64,000 nucleotides of DNA from JAWKRB01 sp041389885 (GCA_041389885.1 JAWKRB010000027.1:1-64000), one strand, 5' to 3'. Positions 52,672-63,032 are shown, counted from the stretch's first letter. The notes: generated from the letters alone by a model not told the origin. Made by a program: numbers and translations.

Positions 52672-53766
52672 ATGGACATCCCCGGATACAGCGGCAACCT
52701 CACCTGGCTCGGCGCGCGCACGATCTTTCTCACGCGCCACGGCTCGCACGCCTACGGCACCAGCACCCCGACGAGCGACCTGGACCTCAAGGGCGTGGCG
52801 ATCCCGCCCGCGCGGTACGTGCTGGGCTTCGCGTCGCGCTTCGAGCAGGCCGAGGTGAAGGAGCCCGACGCGGTGATCTACGAGCTGCGAAAGTTCTTCA
52901 CCCTCGCCGCCGACTGCAACCCGAGCGTGATCGAGGTGCTCTTCACCGACCCCGACGACCACCTCGGCGTGACCGCCCTCGGCGCGCGGCTCGTCGACGC
53001 GCGGCGGAGCTTCTTGTCTCGCAAGGCGCGGCACACCTTCTCGGGCTACGCGATGGCGCAGCTCCGTCGGCTGCAGCAGCACCACCGCTGGATCAAGGAC
53101 CCTCCCTCGCTCCCCCCCACCCGCGCCGAGCTCGGCCTCCCCGACGAAGACCCCGCGACCCGCGACGCGGTGAACACGGCGCTGAGCGAGCTCGAGAAGG
53201 AGATCCGCGGCTGGGAGGTTGACTTCGGCTCCCTCGACCGCGAGTCGCAAGACGCGCTGCGCGAGCGCATCGCCGCCGCCCTCGCCGCGCGCATCGGCGC
53301 AGAGCGCGCGCCCTGGCCCGCGGCGGCGCGCGTGCTGGGCCTGGGCCCGGAGCTCACCGAGCGCCTGGCGCTGGAGCGCGAGCACCGCGCGAGGGTGCGC
53401 GCGTGGGAGCAGTTTCAGCAGTGGCACCGCGCCCGCAACCCGAAGCGCGCCGAGCTCGAGTCGCGCTTCGGCTACGACGTGAAGTTCGGGATGCACGTGG
53501 TCCGTCTGCTGCGCATGGCGCGGGAGGTGCTGGTCGAGGGGGAGGTGCGCGTGCGCCGCCCCGACGCCGAGGAGCTGCGCTCGATCCGCGCGGGCGCGTG
53601 GGCCTTCGAGCGCCTCGTGAGCTGGGCGACCGAGGCCGACGCGGAGCTCGACGCGCTCGCGAAGACCTCACCGCTGCCGCACGGCCCCGACCGCGCCGCC
53701 CTCGACGCGCTCTGCGTCTCGCTCCTCGAAGAGGCGCTGCGCCAGGGCGACGGCCCGCTGACGTAG
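52672..53766 (+). CDS. RlaP-type predicted nucleotidyltransferase
   Basis: A 364-residue protein of the DNA-polymerase-beta superfamily branch named RlaP (RNA-ligase-associated polymerase beta). The nucleotidyltransferase signature is GSHAYGTSTPTSDLDLKG with metal-binding Asp36 and Asp38. SRKARHTFSGYAMAQLRRL and YDVKFGMHVVRLL also fit the family. RlaP genes sometimes accompany RNA-ligase or RNA-repair genes, but no ligase is present here, so the substrate is unknown. A GAAGGAG ribosome-binding site lies about 10 bases before the ATG. A palindromic repeat region follows the stop. Confidence 0.82.
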   Translation: MDIPGYSGNLTWLGARTIFLTRHGSHAYGTSTPTSDLDLKGVAIPPARYVLGFASRFEQAEVKEPDAVIYELRKFFTLAADCNPSVIEVLFTDPDDHLGVTALGARLVDARRSFLSRKARHTFSGYAMAQLRRLQQHHRWIKDPPSLPPTRAELGLPDEDPATRDAVNTALSELEKEIRGWEVDFGSLDRESQDALRERIAAALAARIGAERAPWPAAARVLGLGPELTERLALEREHRARVRAWEQFQQWHRARNPKRAELESRFGYDVKFGMHVVRLLRMAREVLVEGEVRVRRPDAEELRSIRAGAWAFERLVSWATEADAELDALAKTSPLPHGPDRAALDALCVSLLEEALRQGDGPLT

Positions 53767-53786
53767 CGCGCGACCGACGCACCCAC

Positions 53787-53958
53787 ATCCCGCGCTGCCG
53801 CGCACCCCTTCTCCCGAGGCGCTGCGTTCGACACACAAGCCAGGAATCCGCTTGAAAACAAGCGTGATGCGCCTCTGATCGGTCCGCGCCGTCCCTTCGA
53901 CCCAGCGCGGGGCCCCTCCACTTCGCCCTCCTCCATGGGCTTCGCCGATGGAGGAGGG
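53787..53958 (+). repeat. Left arm of ~172-bp inverted repeat
   Basis: This arm starts ATCCCGCGCTGCCGCGCACC and matches the reverse complement of 54058-54233 with a few substitutions and small gaps. Its inner end is a hairpin (CCTCCTCCAT paired with ATGGAGGAGG around a GGGCTTCGCCG loop). It includes the 56-base module at 53821-53876. Confidence 0.88.
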
Positions 53959-54057
53959 GTTGCGTCCTTCGGGAAGATGCTCCGCGTCGAACTGCCCTTG
54001 GGATGCGTCACATGGCCTGAGACCGCGCGGATGTGTCTGCCATCCCTTGTGTCTCAG

Positions 54058-54233
54058 CCCTCCTCCATCGGCGAAGCCCATGGAGGAGGGGCGGGAGTGG
54101 AGGGGCCCCGCGCTGGGTCGAAGGGACGGCGCGGACCGACCAGAGGCGCATCACGCTTGTTTTCAGGCGGATTCCTGACTTGTGTGTCGAACGCAGCCCG
54201 AGGCGGGAGAAGGGGTGCGCGGCAGCGCGGGAT
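54058..54233 (-). repeat. Right arm of ~172-bp inverted repeat
   Basis: Reverse-complement partner of 53787-53958, slightly longer (176 bases) because of small insertions beside the GAGG/CTCC segments. It includes the third copy of the 56-base module at 54142-54197. Confidence 0.88.
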
Positions 54234-54281
54234 ATGGGCCGTCCGTCGCGCGGAACCCTTCAAATCCCCTGCAGAAATGGA

Positions 54282-54749
54282 CTAATACCCCCGGCCGCCC
54301 TGCTGCCACCCCTGCCCCGGCATCATCCCCCCGTGCATCGCAGGGAGGATCGCGATCTTCATCGGGTTCTGCGGGTCGAACCTCACGCCCACCTGCGTGC
54401 CCACCTGGTACTGCGCCATCTCGAACATCGGAACGATCTTGACGATCTGGGTCTGGTAGGGCGCCCCGCCGTGCGGCGTCACCTGCACGAGGAACTGCAC
54501 CTGGGGGTTGTTGTTCACGTAGGTCCCGGTCTGCTGAGCGGCGATGATGACGCCCTGCGCGGGCGCGCCGAACTGCATCAACCTCGCCTCCTCGGCGGCG
54601 CTCGCGTGCAGGCCCTTGAGCAGCCTGAACACGAAGTACAGCGTCGGGACGACGGTCGCCACGACGACCAGCGTGATGACGAGTCCGATCAGGGAGCCTT
54701 CTTCCACGGGAGCCTCGCGTTCATGGGTACAGAGGGTGACGCGTTCCAT
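54282..54749 (-). CDS. Hypothetical membrane-anchored protein
   Basis: A 155-residue protein with one N-terminal helix (LIGLVITLVVVATVVPTLYFVF) and a soluble domain. That domain is small and beta-rich (APAQGVIIAAQQTGTYVNN, then VQFLVQVTPHG and VGVRFDPQNPMKIAIL), resembling DUF3592-like extracytoplasmic domains, and ends in a Gly/Gln/Met-rich tail. The start is uncertain: ATG at 54749 is listed, while a GTG at 54707 would start right before the membrane helix. No function can be assigned. It ends next to the 53.8-54.2 kb palindrome. Confidence 0.65.
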   Translation of the reverse strand: MERVTLCTHEREAPVEEGSLIGLVITLVVVATVVPTLYFVFRLLKGLHASAAEEARLMQFGAPAQGVIIAAQQTGTYVNNNPQVQFLVQVTPHGGAPYQTQIVKIVPMFEMAQYQVGTQVGVRFDPQNPMKIAILPAMHGGMMPGQGWQQGGRGY

Positions 54750-54823
54750 GCTCTCACGATCCGCTCCCGCGCCGCGAGGTCGCCCGTTGCGCGCGAGAGA
54801 GAGGCGGGCGACGCTCCGCGGCG

Positions 54824-55642
54824 ATGAGCACCGCCCGCGTCCGCGCCGCCGCGCCCGAGGACTACGACGCCTTCGCCGCCCTCGTGCCGCAGCTCGGGAG
54901 CGGCGACCCCCCTCCCCCGCGGACGCGCTGGGACGCCGAGGTCTGCGCGCAGACGCTCCTCGCCGAGCGCGACGGGGTGATCGAGGGGTACGTCTTCGGG
55001 CAGAGCCTGCGGGGGGTGGGCTACGTGCGACACCTGGTCACCGAAGAATCGGCGCGGGGGCGGGGCGTGGGCCGCGCGCTGATGGAGTCCATCGCCGAGC
55101 GGTTTCGCGAGGCGGGGTGCGCGCGGTGGTGCCTGAACGTGAAGCCCGACAACGCGCCCGCGCTCGGGCTCTACACGAGCCTCGGGCTGCGCGAGGCGCA
55201 CCGCGGGGTCTCGCTCCGCGTCGCGTGGACCGAGCTCGCCAGGCTCCCTCCTCCCCCCGCGGGGCTGGTCGCGCGCCCCGCCCTCGAAGCCGACGACCTC
55301 GCCCTCGAGTCCGCCTGGGACCTCACCCCCGGACAGCTCGCGTACTCCCGCGCGCACCGCTGGGTGGTGCTCTGCCTCGACGACGCCGCGGGGGTGGCCT
55401 GCTTCAACCCGAGCTTCCCCGGCGCGTTCCCCTTTCGCGCGCGGGACCTCGGGTGCGCCTCGGCGCTGCTCCGCGCGATGCGCGCCCACGCCCTGCCGGA
55501 CTTCTATTTCGTGCGGGTGAACGTCGAGGCCGACGAGGCGCTGCGCGCCGCCCTCGAGGCCCTCGGCGCCGAGGTCATGCTCGAGGTGATGCACCTGCGC
55601 GGCGCGATCCCCGAGCGCGGGGTCACAGGTACGACGAGTTGA
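54824..55642 (+). CDS. Two-domain GNAT acetyltransferase
   Basis: A 272-residue protein. The N-terminal domain (about 1-140) is a full GNAT fold with VRHLVTEESARGRGVGRALM as the acetyl-CoA loop and NVKPDNAPALGLYTSLGLRE after it. The C-terminal ~120 residues form a second, weaker GNAT-like region (ARPALEADDLALESAWDLTPG ... FYFVRVNVEADEALRAALEALG) that lacks a clear acetyl-CoA loop, so it may be degenerate. The substrate is unknown. Its 3' end overlaps the convergent porin gene by 20 bases. Confidence 0.82.
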   Translation: MSTARVRAAAPEDYDAFAALVPQLGSGDPPPPRTRWDAEVCAQTLLAERDGVIEGYVFGQSLRGVGYVRHLVTEESARGRGVGRALMESIAERFREAGCARWCLNVKPDNAPALGLYTSLGLREAHRGVSLRVAWTELARLPPPPAGLVARPALEADDLALESAWDLTPGQLAYSRAHRWVVLCLDDAAGVACFNPSFPGAFPFRARDLGCASALLRAMRAHALPDFYFVRVNVEADEALRAALEALGAEVMLEVMHLRGAIPERGVTGTTS

Positions 55643-57074
55643 ACCACCACTCGGTGCTGATCCCGAGAAAGTGCTCGACCTGGTTGAACGAGAAGGGGTC
55701 GTCGGGCGCGTAGAGCCGCCGCGCGCCCTCGTCGCGCACCGTCGCGAGGTAGATCAGCTGCAGGTGCGGGCGCGTGTAGCTCCCGCGCCCCGCGGGCGAC
55801 ACGAAGGGCATGACCCCGAAGCGCCACGCGGTGCCGCGCAGCGCGCCGCTGCCGGTAACCGGGTCGAGGGCGTTGTACGAGAGCTGCTGAAACGACGCCT
55901 CGGCGGCGACGCCCGCGCGCTGGCCGATCCACACGATGGGGCGGGCCACCACCGCGCCCTCCATCAGCGCGTCGCGGGAGAACACGCCGGGGTCGGCGTC
56001 GCGAAACCATCGAAAGTACGCGCCGAGCATGAGCCCGAAGGGGCCGCTCTCGAAGTTGCCCGCGAGGGCGACGTTGAGCGACTGCGCGCGCTCCGAGGTG
56101 CGCGCGGTGTTCAGGGTCACGGGCACGCGCAGGTCGCCGTAGGCGCCGAGGCCCTGCGACCAGCGCACGAAGAGGTTGAGAAAGTTCGCGCGGCGGTAGA
56201 TCCCCACCTGCGCGCCGAGCACCGCGCCGCTGTCGCCCGGGAGCTCGATGCGCGCCCCGGCGTCGTTGATCTGGCGCACGCCCGCGGCCATCTGGTGCAG
56301 CTCGCCGTAGAGCGACACCTTCACCCCCTCGGGGGCGGTGCGCGAGTTCGAGAACCACGTGGCCTTGAGGCTCTCGATGATGCGCGGCCGGTCGAGGAGA
56401 AACGCCGTCGTGGCGTTGAAGCCCGAGCGCGGCGCGACCTGGATCGTCTGGAGCTGGTAGGGGTCGTCGAGGCGGTTCATCCCCACGGCGAGGGCGAAGG
56501 CCCAGCGGGTGCCGGGCTCCCAGCGCGCGCCGCCGCCGACCATGTTGAGGTTGTCGAGGGGCCACCAGTTGAGGAGGTAGGCGTCGTCGCCGCGGTACAT
56601 CCTCGAGCCCGCCCAGAGCGAGAGGGTCGGGTGCAGCGCGCCCGTCTCTTCGAGGTAGAGGTTGCGCACGGCGATGGTGCCGTTGAAGTCTCCCGTGAAG
56701 TGAAAGAGCTGCTCGTTGAGCGCGAGGGTGATCACCGTGCGCCACCGCGCGCCCTGCCAGCGGGTGTCGTAGTTGAACTGCAGCTCGGCGTAGCTCGGGA
56801 GGTCTCCGCGCGGACCAAAGGCCACGAGGTTCGCCCCGCGCCCCGAGCGCCCGCGCAGGTCGCTCGCGACGGTCACGCGGCCGTACGACCCGAACGACAG
56901 CCCCGAGTGGGGTGTCTCGGACGCGGGGCCGAGCACCCCCTGCGAGGGCACCGGCGCCGAGGGCGGGAGCTCAGACTGCGAGGGCGCACGCGGCGCCGCG
57001 GGCTGCGCCGAGGCCGTGAGCCCCGCCGTGACCGATCCCATGAACGCGATGAACGCGCTGCGGCGCAAGGACAT
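55623..57074 (-). CDS. LamB-like carbohydrate porin
   Basis: A 483-residue outer-membrane beta-barrel protein. The start at 57074 opens a signal peptide (MSLRRSAFIAFMGSVTAGLT ending in ASA) and shares one base with the upstream stop (TGATG). The mature protein begins with GLSFGSYGRVTVASDLRG and ends with EHFLGISTEWWFNSSYL, resembling maltoporin-type channels. It is the third gene of an overlapping operon after a sigma-54 activator and a lipoprotein, so porin synthesis may be switched by a regulated signal. The sugar specificity is not readable from sequence. Confidence 0.68.
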   Translation of the reverse strand: MSLRRSAFIAFMGSVTAGLTASAQPAAPRAPSQSELPPSAPVPSQGVLGPASETPHSGLSFGSYGRVTVASDLRGRSGRGANLVAFGPRGDLPSYAELQFNYDTRWQGARWRTVITLALNEQLFHFTGDFNGTIAVRNLYLEETGALHPTLSLWAGSRMYRGDDAYLLNWWPLDNLNMVGGGARWEPGTRWAFALAVGMNRLDDPYQLQTIQVAPRSGFNATTAFLLDRPRIIESLKATWFSNSRTAPEGVKVSLYGELHQMAAGVRQINDAGARIELPGDSGAVLGAQVGIYRRANFLNLFVRWSQGLGAYGDLRVPVTLNTARTSERAQSLNVALAGNFESGPFGLMLGAYFRWFRDADPGVFSRDALMEGAVVARPIVWIGQRAGVAAEASFQQLSYNALDPVTGSGALRGTAWRFGVMPFVSPAGRGSYTRPHLQLIYLATVRDEGARRLYAPDDPFSFNQVEHFLGISTEWWFNSSYL

Positions 57075-57960
57075 CAGCGGCGTCCCTGGAGCGAGTAGTT
57101 GGTGACCATGGCGCCGCTCACGCGGTAGGTGTTGCCGGTCTCGGCCATGGCGGTGCCGTCGGTGAAGCTCCAGACCTTGAGTCGCGCGTCGAGGTTGCGC
57201 AGCCCCACCTGGTCGATCATCCCCGCGGGCACCTGGAGGAACCCGTTGAGCACCGCCGGGCAGTAGATGCGCGGCGACGTCGCCGTGGGCGTCTCGGGCT
57301 CGATGGTCACGAGGGCGCTGGTCGCGCCGGCGCTGGTCCACCGCACCTCGAGGGGGCCGTTCGCGGGCCAGCTCCCGATGCCCAGCTCGTTGGGCGCGGT
57401 GATGCGCACCGCGGCGGGGAAGCGCACCGTGGCCGTGAGGTCGGTGAGCTGGTCGCCGTCGATCTCCATCATCGACGCGATCGCCGCGGCGCGGTCGTTG
57501 GCGATGCTCCCGCAGCCGAGCAGCGGGGCGTCGAAGGTCACCCGCGCGCCGGGAGAAGGGCACAGCGAGAAGTTCGTGTTCAGCGCGCCGCTCGAGACGT
57601 TCAGCGCGCCCGCGCAGAGCCAGCGCTGGGCCTGGAGGTCGACGTCAGGGTCGGCGACGTAGAGCCTGCACCCGGTGGCGCCGTCGATGGTGGCGGCGGT
57701 GACCGTGGCCGTGGACGTGGTGTTGAACAGCAGCGCGGTGAGCCCGCACTGGGTGTCTCGGCGCATGGCGCCCGCGCGCTCCTCGTGGCGCAGCACGAGG
57801 GTGCGCACGGGCTCGTTGGGCGTGAGCGGGCGCTTCAGCGGCGGGGTCTGCGTGAGGGCCGTGGGGGTGGTGCCGCCGTCGGCGCCGCCGGGGTCGGCGC
57901 TGCACGCCGAGAGGCCGTAGGCCATGCACACAGCCCAAGGAATACTGAGGATCGCGCGGT

Positions 57961-57964
<4 letters not shown>
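57074..57964 (-). CDS. Hypothetical lipoprotein
   Basis: A 296-residue protein of unknown function. The start at 57964 overlaps the regulator's stop as ATGA. The signal peptide ends in a lipobox-like GLSAC, followed by a Gly/Thr/Pro-rich linker. The mature domain has several cysteines (TQCGLTALLFN, TGCRLYVAD, LCAGALNV, SLCPSPGARV, LGCGSIAND) that may be disulphide-bonded. Its position between the regulator and the porin suggests an accessory role in the same uptake process. Confidence 0.72.
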
Positions 57965-59367
<1,403 letters not shown>

Positions 59368-59436
59368 GGCGCGGACGATATCACCGTCCCGCGCGCCCTT
59401 GCTGGCCCGTGGGCGTGTTCGGTAGCGTGCCCGGCG

Positions 59437-61003
59437 ATGAGCACCCGCCGCCGCCCCGCGTGGTCCGCCCTGGCCGCCGCGATCGCGCTCTGCGCCGCGC
59501 CCGCCGCCGCGCAGAACCGCGCCGCGACGCCCGCGCAGAACCGCGCCGCGCCCGAGGCCGAGGCGGAGTCAGACTCGCCCTTCGGCGTGGCCGTGCCCGG
59601 CGAGTTTCGCCTGCGCTACACGGGCCTCTCCGACATCGCCCTGGCGACCACCCCGGGGAGCACCACGATGCCCGAGAACCTCGGGCAGAATCAGTGGTTC
59701 GAGGCCTGGCTGCGGCTGCGCCCGATGTTCCGCTTCGGCGACCGGCTGAAGGTGAACTTCTCCCTCGATGTCACCCGCACCGTGGTGCCCGACAACCCCG
59801 CGGCCTCGGTGCCCTTCACCCGCGACCCGCGCACCGAGCTCCTGCCCTTCGGCGTGGTCGACATGCGCACGGGCTACATCGAGTGGAACTCCCCCGTAGG
59901 CTTCTTTCGCGTGGGGCAGCAGGCCTTCTCGTGGGGCCTGGGGATCCTCGCCAACGACGGCGACACCATGCCCACCTTCGGCGACTACCGCATGGGCGAC
60001 CTCGTCGAGCGCTTCGCCTTCGCGACGCGCCCGGGCGGCGCGACCTCGAACGTGGTCGCCGCCGTCGCGGGCGACATCGTGTACCGCGACCGCACCACGA
60101 GCCTCGTCGACGGCGACATCGCCCTGCAGGCCGTGCTCTCGGTCTTCTGGCAGGACCACAGCTGCCGCCTCCGCTGCGACCGCCGCCGGGTGGGCGGCCT
60201 CGTGACCTACCGCGACGTGAGCTACGGCAACGGAGACACCCTGAGCGTGGTCGTCGCCGACCTGCTCGCGCGCTGGGAGTGGCCCACCCCCGACCGCACC
60301 GGCCGCGTCTGGGCGGGGCTCGAAATCGCGGGGATCTTCGGCACCACCGACGCCGCGCGCACGCAGTACTTCGCGTCGCACGACATCGAGCAGTACGGCG
60401 TGGTGGCCGAGCTGGGGATGGAGCGCGAGGGCAAGTTCAAGGTCTCGCTCGAGGGCGGCTGGGCCAGCGGCGACCGCAACCCCGTCGACGGCGCGCAGCG
60501 GCGCATGACCTTCAACCCCTCGCACCGGGTGGGGCTGGTGCTCTTCCCGAGGTCATCGCGTGGCAGACCGCGCGCTCGGCGGCGATCTCGGTCGACCCCG
60601 CGCTCACGGCGCGCCCGCGCGGGGCGCGAACCTCCCGCCCTCGTCGGGCGGGGTCACCGGCGCGGCGTACCTCTACCCCACGGCGCAGGTCTTCCTCGGG
60701 CGCTACGTCGACCTCCGCGGGGGCCTGGTCATCGCGATGGCGAGCAGCGACTGGGTCGACCCGGTGTCGGTGCAGCGCTACGGCTCCGCGCGCAACTACC
60801 GCGGCGGCGACGCCTCGCGCCGGGACCTCGGCCTCGAGCTCGACCTCGGGGTCAACACGAGCTTTCCCCTCCGCGGCGGCGTGCGCATCGAGGGGGGCGT
60901 GCAGGGCGGCGTGCTCTTCCCCGGCAGGGCCTTCGCCGACGCGTCGGGCGCGCTGATGGCGCCCGTGGCGATGGGCGTGGCGCGACTGGGCGTGAGGTTT
61001 TGA
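59437..61003 (+). pseudogene. Outer-membrane beta-barrel protein gene with two frameshifts
   Basis: A signal peptide (AWSALAAAIALCAAPAAAQN) and barrel strands (FEAWLRLRPMFRFGDRLKVN, RVGQQAFSWGLGILANDGD) are read from ATG 59437 to about 60546. The coding then moves to a second frame (EVIAWQTARSAAISVDPALT) and, from about 60625, to a third (NLPPSSGGVTGAAYL), ending at a good C-terminal strand (GVARLGVRF, stop 61001-61003). Restoring one C in the run at 60546-60548 and one G at 60621-60624 rebuilds a single ~520-residue protein. Both losses lie in homopolymer runs, so consensus error is as likely as a true pseudogene. The protein resembles large porins or export barrels. Confidence 0.75.
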
Positions 61004-61677
61004 ACCCTGTCCCGACGCTGAGGGTGATCCACCGCGACGCCCGCTGGCTCGCCGTCGAGAAGCCCCCGGGGATCACCACCACCCCCCTCAAGGGTGCCCC
61101 CTCGCTGGTCGAACTCGTGAGAGAGACCCTTGCGCCGCAAGGCGATGCGCTGCACCCGCTCTCGCGCCTCGACTTCGACGTCACGGGCGTGGTGCTCTTC
61201 GCGCTCACCCGCGACGCGACCAGGCTCGCGGCGGAGGTGAAGCGCGCGGGGCGCTACCGCCGGGTCTACCACGCCCTGGTCTCGCCGCCGCCCGCCGACG
61301 ACCGCGCGCGGTGGAGCTGGCCCATCGGGGTTGATCCTCGCAACGCGCACCGGCGCGCGGTGGGCGGCCGCGACCCCGAGTCGGCCGAGAGCGAGGTCTT
61401 CGTGAAGGCGCGGCGGGGAGAGGTCGCCTGGCTCGCCCTCGAGCCCCAGACCGGCCGCACCCACCAGCTCCGCGTTCACTGCGCGCACGCGGGCTGCCCC
61501 GTGCTCGGCGACCGCACCTACGGCGGCGCCCGGAGGATCACCCTCCCCGACGGCGCCGTGCTCGGCGCGCCGAGGGTGCTGCTCCACTGCGCCGAGGTGT
61601 CGGTGCAGGGCGGGCCGTCGGTGTCGTCTCCCTGGCCCGAGGACTTCAACACCGTGTGGAACGCGCTGCCGGAGTGA
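61000..61677 (+). CDS. RluA-family pseudouridine synthase
   Basis: A ~225-residue enzyme of the RluA/RluC/RluD type, which isomerises uridine to pseudouridine in rRNA or tRNA. The catalytic motif is HPLSRLDFDVTGVVLFAL, with Asp58 as nucleophile. QTGRTHQLRVHCAHAGCPV and VLGDRTYGG are further family markers. No S4 RNA-binding domain precedes it. The listed TTG start at 61000 overlaps the previous gene's stop; GTG at 61024 (VIHRDARWLAVEKPPG) is an alternative and matches where the catalytic domain normally begins. The target nucleotide cannot be predicted. Confidence 0.82.
   Translation: MNPVPTLRVIHRDARWLAVEKPPGITTTPLKGAPSLVELVRETLAPQGDALHPLSRLDFDVTGVVLFALTRDATRLAAEVKRAGRYRRVYHALVSPPPADDRARWSWPIGVDPRNAHRRAVGGRDPESAESEVFVKARRGEVAWLALEPQTGRTHQLRVHCAHAGCPVLGDRTYGGARRITLPDGAVLGAPRVLLHCAEVSVQGGPSVSSPWPEDFNTVWNALPE
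61128..61142. repeat. CCTTGCGCCGCAAGG palindrome, copy 3
   Basis: A perfect 15-base palindrome inside the pseudouridine synthase gene, read T-L-A-P-Q-G in the same codon register as copies 1 and 2. It differs from them at the central base. Confidence 0.6.
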
Positions 61678-61707
61678 GCGCGGGCGGGCGGGTGTCACAT
61701 CCCGGGC

Positions 61708-62073
61708 TCAGGGCACGCGCACCCAGGCGATGGTGCAGGCTGCGGGGCAGTCGGTGCCGTTGGGGAAGTTGTCGACATACTGGGGCGCGGTATTGATTCG
61801 GCGCACGCCCGTCAGGGTGGAGACCTCGACGGAGAGCTGCTGCACGCGCCCGCCGAGGATGAGTCCGCGCTCGCCACAGCGCAGCTCGCTGGCCGCGAGC
61901 GCCGCGCAGTCGAAGCGATGCTCCACCCCGTCGGCGACGACCACCCCGCGGTCGCCCGCCGCCATGCCCGACCACTGGATCACCAGGGTGTCTTGGCAGT
62001 GGACCAGCGGGCACTCACCCATCTGGCACGCGGCGAGGGCGCCGGTCGCGCCCATGATGAGCATCCGGGTCAC
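61708..62073 (-). CDS. Small hypothetical lipoprotein
   Basis: A ~121-residue exported protein. A GTG at 62073 with AGAGGG upstream, or the ATG at 62064, starts a short signal peptide (MLIMGATGALAAC). The mature part has eight more cysteines (MGECPLVHCQDTL, RFDCAALAASELRCGERG, FPNGTDCPAACTIAW) and a small beta fold. It is unrelated to any named family I recognise. It lies convergent with the pseudouridine synthase gene. The longer frame starting at 62190 would remove the signal sequence from the N-terminus and is disfavoured. Confidence 0.6.
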   Translation of the reverse strand: MTRMLIMGATGALAACQMGECPLVHCQDTLVIQWSGMAAGDRGVVVADGVEHRFDCAALAASELRCGERGLILGGRVQQLSVEVSTLTGVRRINTAPQYVDNFPNGTDCPAACTIAWVRVP

Positions 62074-62405
62074 TCTACCGATCCCTCTGAGGTTCGCCTT
62101 CGGCTGCGCCGACCCCAGCGGATGAAACGGGGCGTCGTTCGCGGGTCCATTGCTGACGAGGTCACAAGGTACGCGGCCGGGGTGCGTCACGCTACTTGAT
62201 GTGTCCTTCGAGGGGATGCCTGCGCGGGGAGGGCGTTGAGTGCGACGAGGAGCGCTCCCGTCCGCCCGTGGGCGCCGCGACGGGCCTGGTTCTCACGCTC
62301 GAGCCGTGCTTCGGCCCCGCACCCTCTCCCCCCGCGGCGCGCGTGGGTCACGCAGGGGGCCCTGCGCCGCGTGCGTCGCGGGCGCGCCTGCGCTAGCACT
62401 CCCGC
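62074..62405. other. Intergenic region without a recognised gene
   Basis: The 332 bases between the divergent lipoprotein and holin-like genes show no convincing coding bias, RNA gene or repeat. Presumably the promoters of both flanking genes are here, but I see no clear consensus boxes. Confidence 0.5.
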
Positions 62406-62756
62406 ATGGATCAGCTCCTCGCGACCGTCGCGCGCTTCCTCGTGAACGGCGTGGCCGTGCTCATCGTCGCGACCTTCCTGCCAGGGATGAAGGTCGACCG
62501 CCTGCGCGACGCGGTGCTCTTCTCGGTGGTCGTCGCGTTCTTCAACGCCGCGGCGTGGAGCGCCTTCGCGCTGATCACCGTGCCCTTCGCGGTGGTCACT
62601 CTGGGCGTGGGCGCGCTGATCGTGAACGCCGCGGTCTTCCTCCTCGCCGACCGCGTGGTGTCGGGCGTGCGCATCTCCGGGTGGCTCAGCGCGGCCGCGG
62701 GGGCGGTGCTGGTCTCCCTGGTCAACGGCGGGCTCAGCCGCGCTCTCCTGGGCTGA
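62406..62756 (+). CDS. Phage-holin-4-2-type small membrane protein
   Basis: A 116-residue protein of about four hydrophobic helices (FLVNGVAVLIVATFLPGMKV, DAVLFSVVVAFFNAAAW, LITVPFAVVTLGVGALIVN, LLADRVVSGVRISGW, then AAGAVLVSLVNGGLS). This pattern matches the Phage_holin_4_2 family (YvlD-like), which is widespread in bacterial chromosomes and is not evidence for a prophage. The function is unknown. It precedes an 81-residue hypothetical gene by 9 bases. Confidence 0.82.
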   Translation: MDQLLATVARFLVNGVAVLIVATFLPGMKVDRLRDAVLFSVVVAFFNAAAWSAFALITVPFAVVTLGVGALIVNAAVFLLADRVVSGVRISGWLSAAAGAVLVSLVNGGLSRALLG

Positions 62757-62765
62757 TCCGACGTC

Positions 62766-63011
62766 ATGAAGCCACGCCCCCTCTCGCGCCGCGCGCGCTT
62801 CATCGACCTCGGCGGCGACGCCTTCATGCCGCAACAACGGATGCGCGAGATCCGCTGGGAGGAGGCGGTGATTCGCGCGCGGGTGAAGCGCGCCGAGGGC
62901 GGCGAGGTGAGCTTCACGCACGTGCACTTCCACTGTCCCTCGGGCTGCTGCCTGGGCACGCCCGTGGCGCGGGTTCACGACACCGAGCGCGAGCCTTCGC
63001 CCACGCGCTGA
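62766..63011 (+). CDS. Hypothetical small protein with His/Cys cluster
   Basis: An 81-residue protein with a basic N-terminal half and a striking THVHFHCPSGCCLGTP segment near the C-terminus, where three His and three Cys could bind a metal. I do not recognise a family. It follows the holin-like gene closely and may be co-transcribed. Codon bias is strong, which supports a real gene despite its small size. Confidence 0.5.
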   Translation: MKPRPLSRRARFIDLGGDAFMPQQRMREIRWEEAVIRARVKRAEGGEVSFTHVHFHCPSGCCLGTPVARVHDTEREPSPTR

Positions 63012-63032
63012 ACGACGCGCCGCGCAGCCACG

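Larger units (their letters stand above)
53767..54281. other. Gene-free region holding a second long palindromic element
   Basis: These 515 bases lie between two convergent gene ends and contain no convincing gene. Almost all of the region is a large inverted repeat (53787-53958 with 54058-54233) around a 99-base centre. The centre itself has a CTGAGAC/GTCTCAG stem (about 54017-54057). The element could act as a bidirectional terminator or form a structured RNA. It contains two copies of the 56-base module also found at 19753-19808. Confidence 0.7.

Noticed and set aside
53668..54285. Open frames within the 53.8-54.2 kb palindrome that translate to similar peptides on both strands
   Set aside because: The similarity is produced by the inverted repeat itself; there is no ribosome-binding site or codon bias.
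62406..62756. Prophage remnant because of a holin-type protein
   Set aside because: This holin-like family is common in ordinary bacterial chromosomes, and no other phage genes are nearby.
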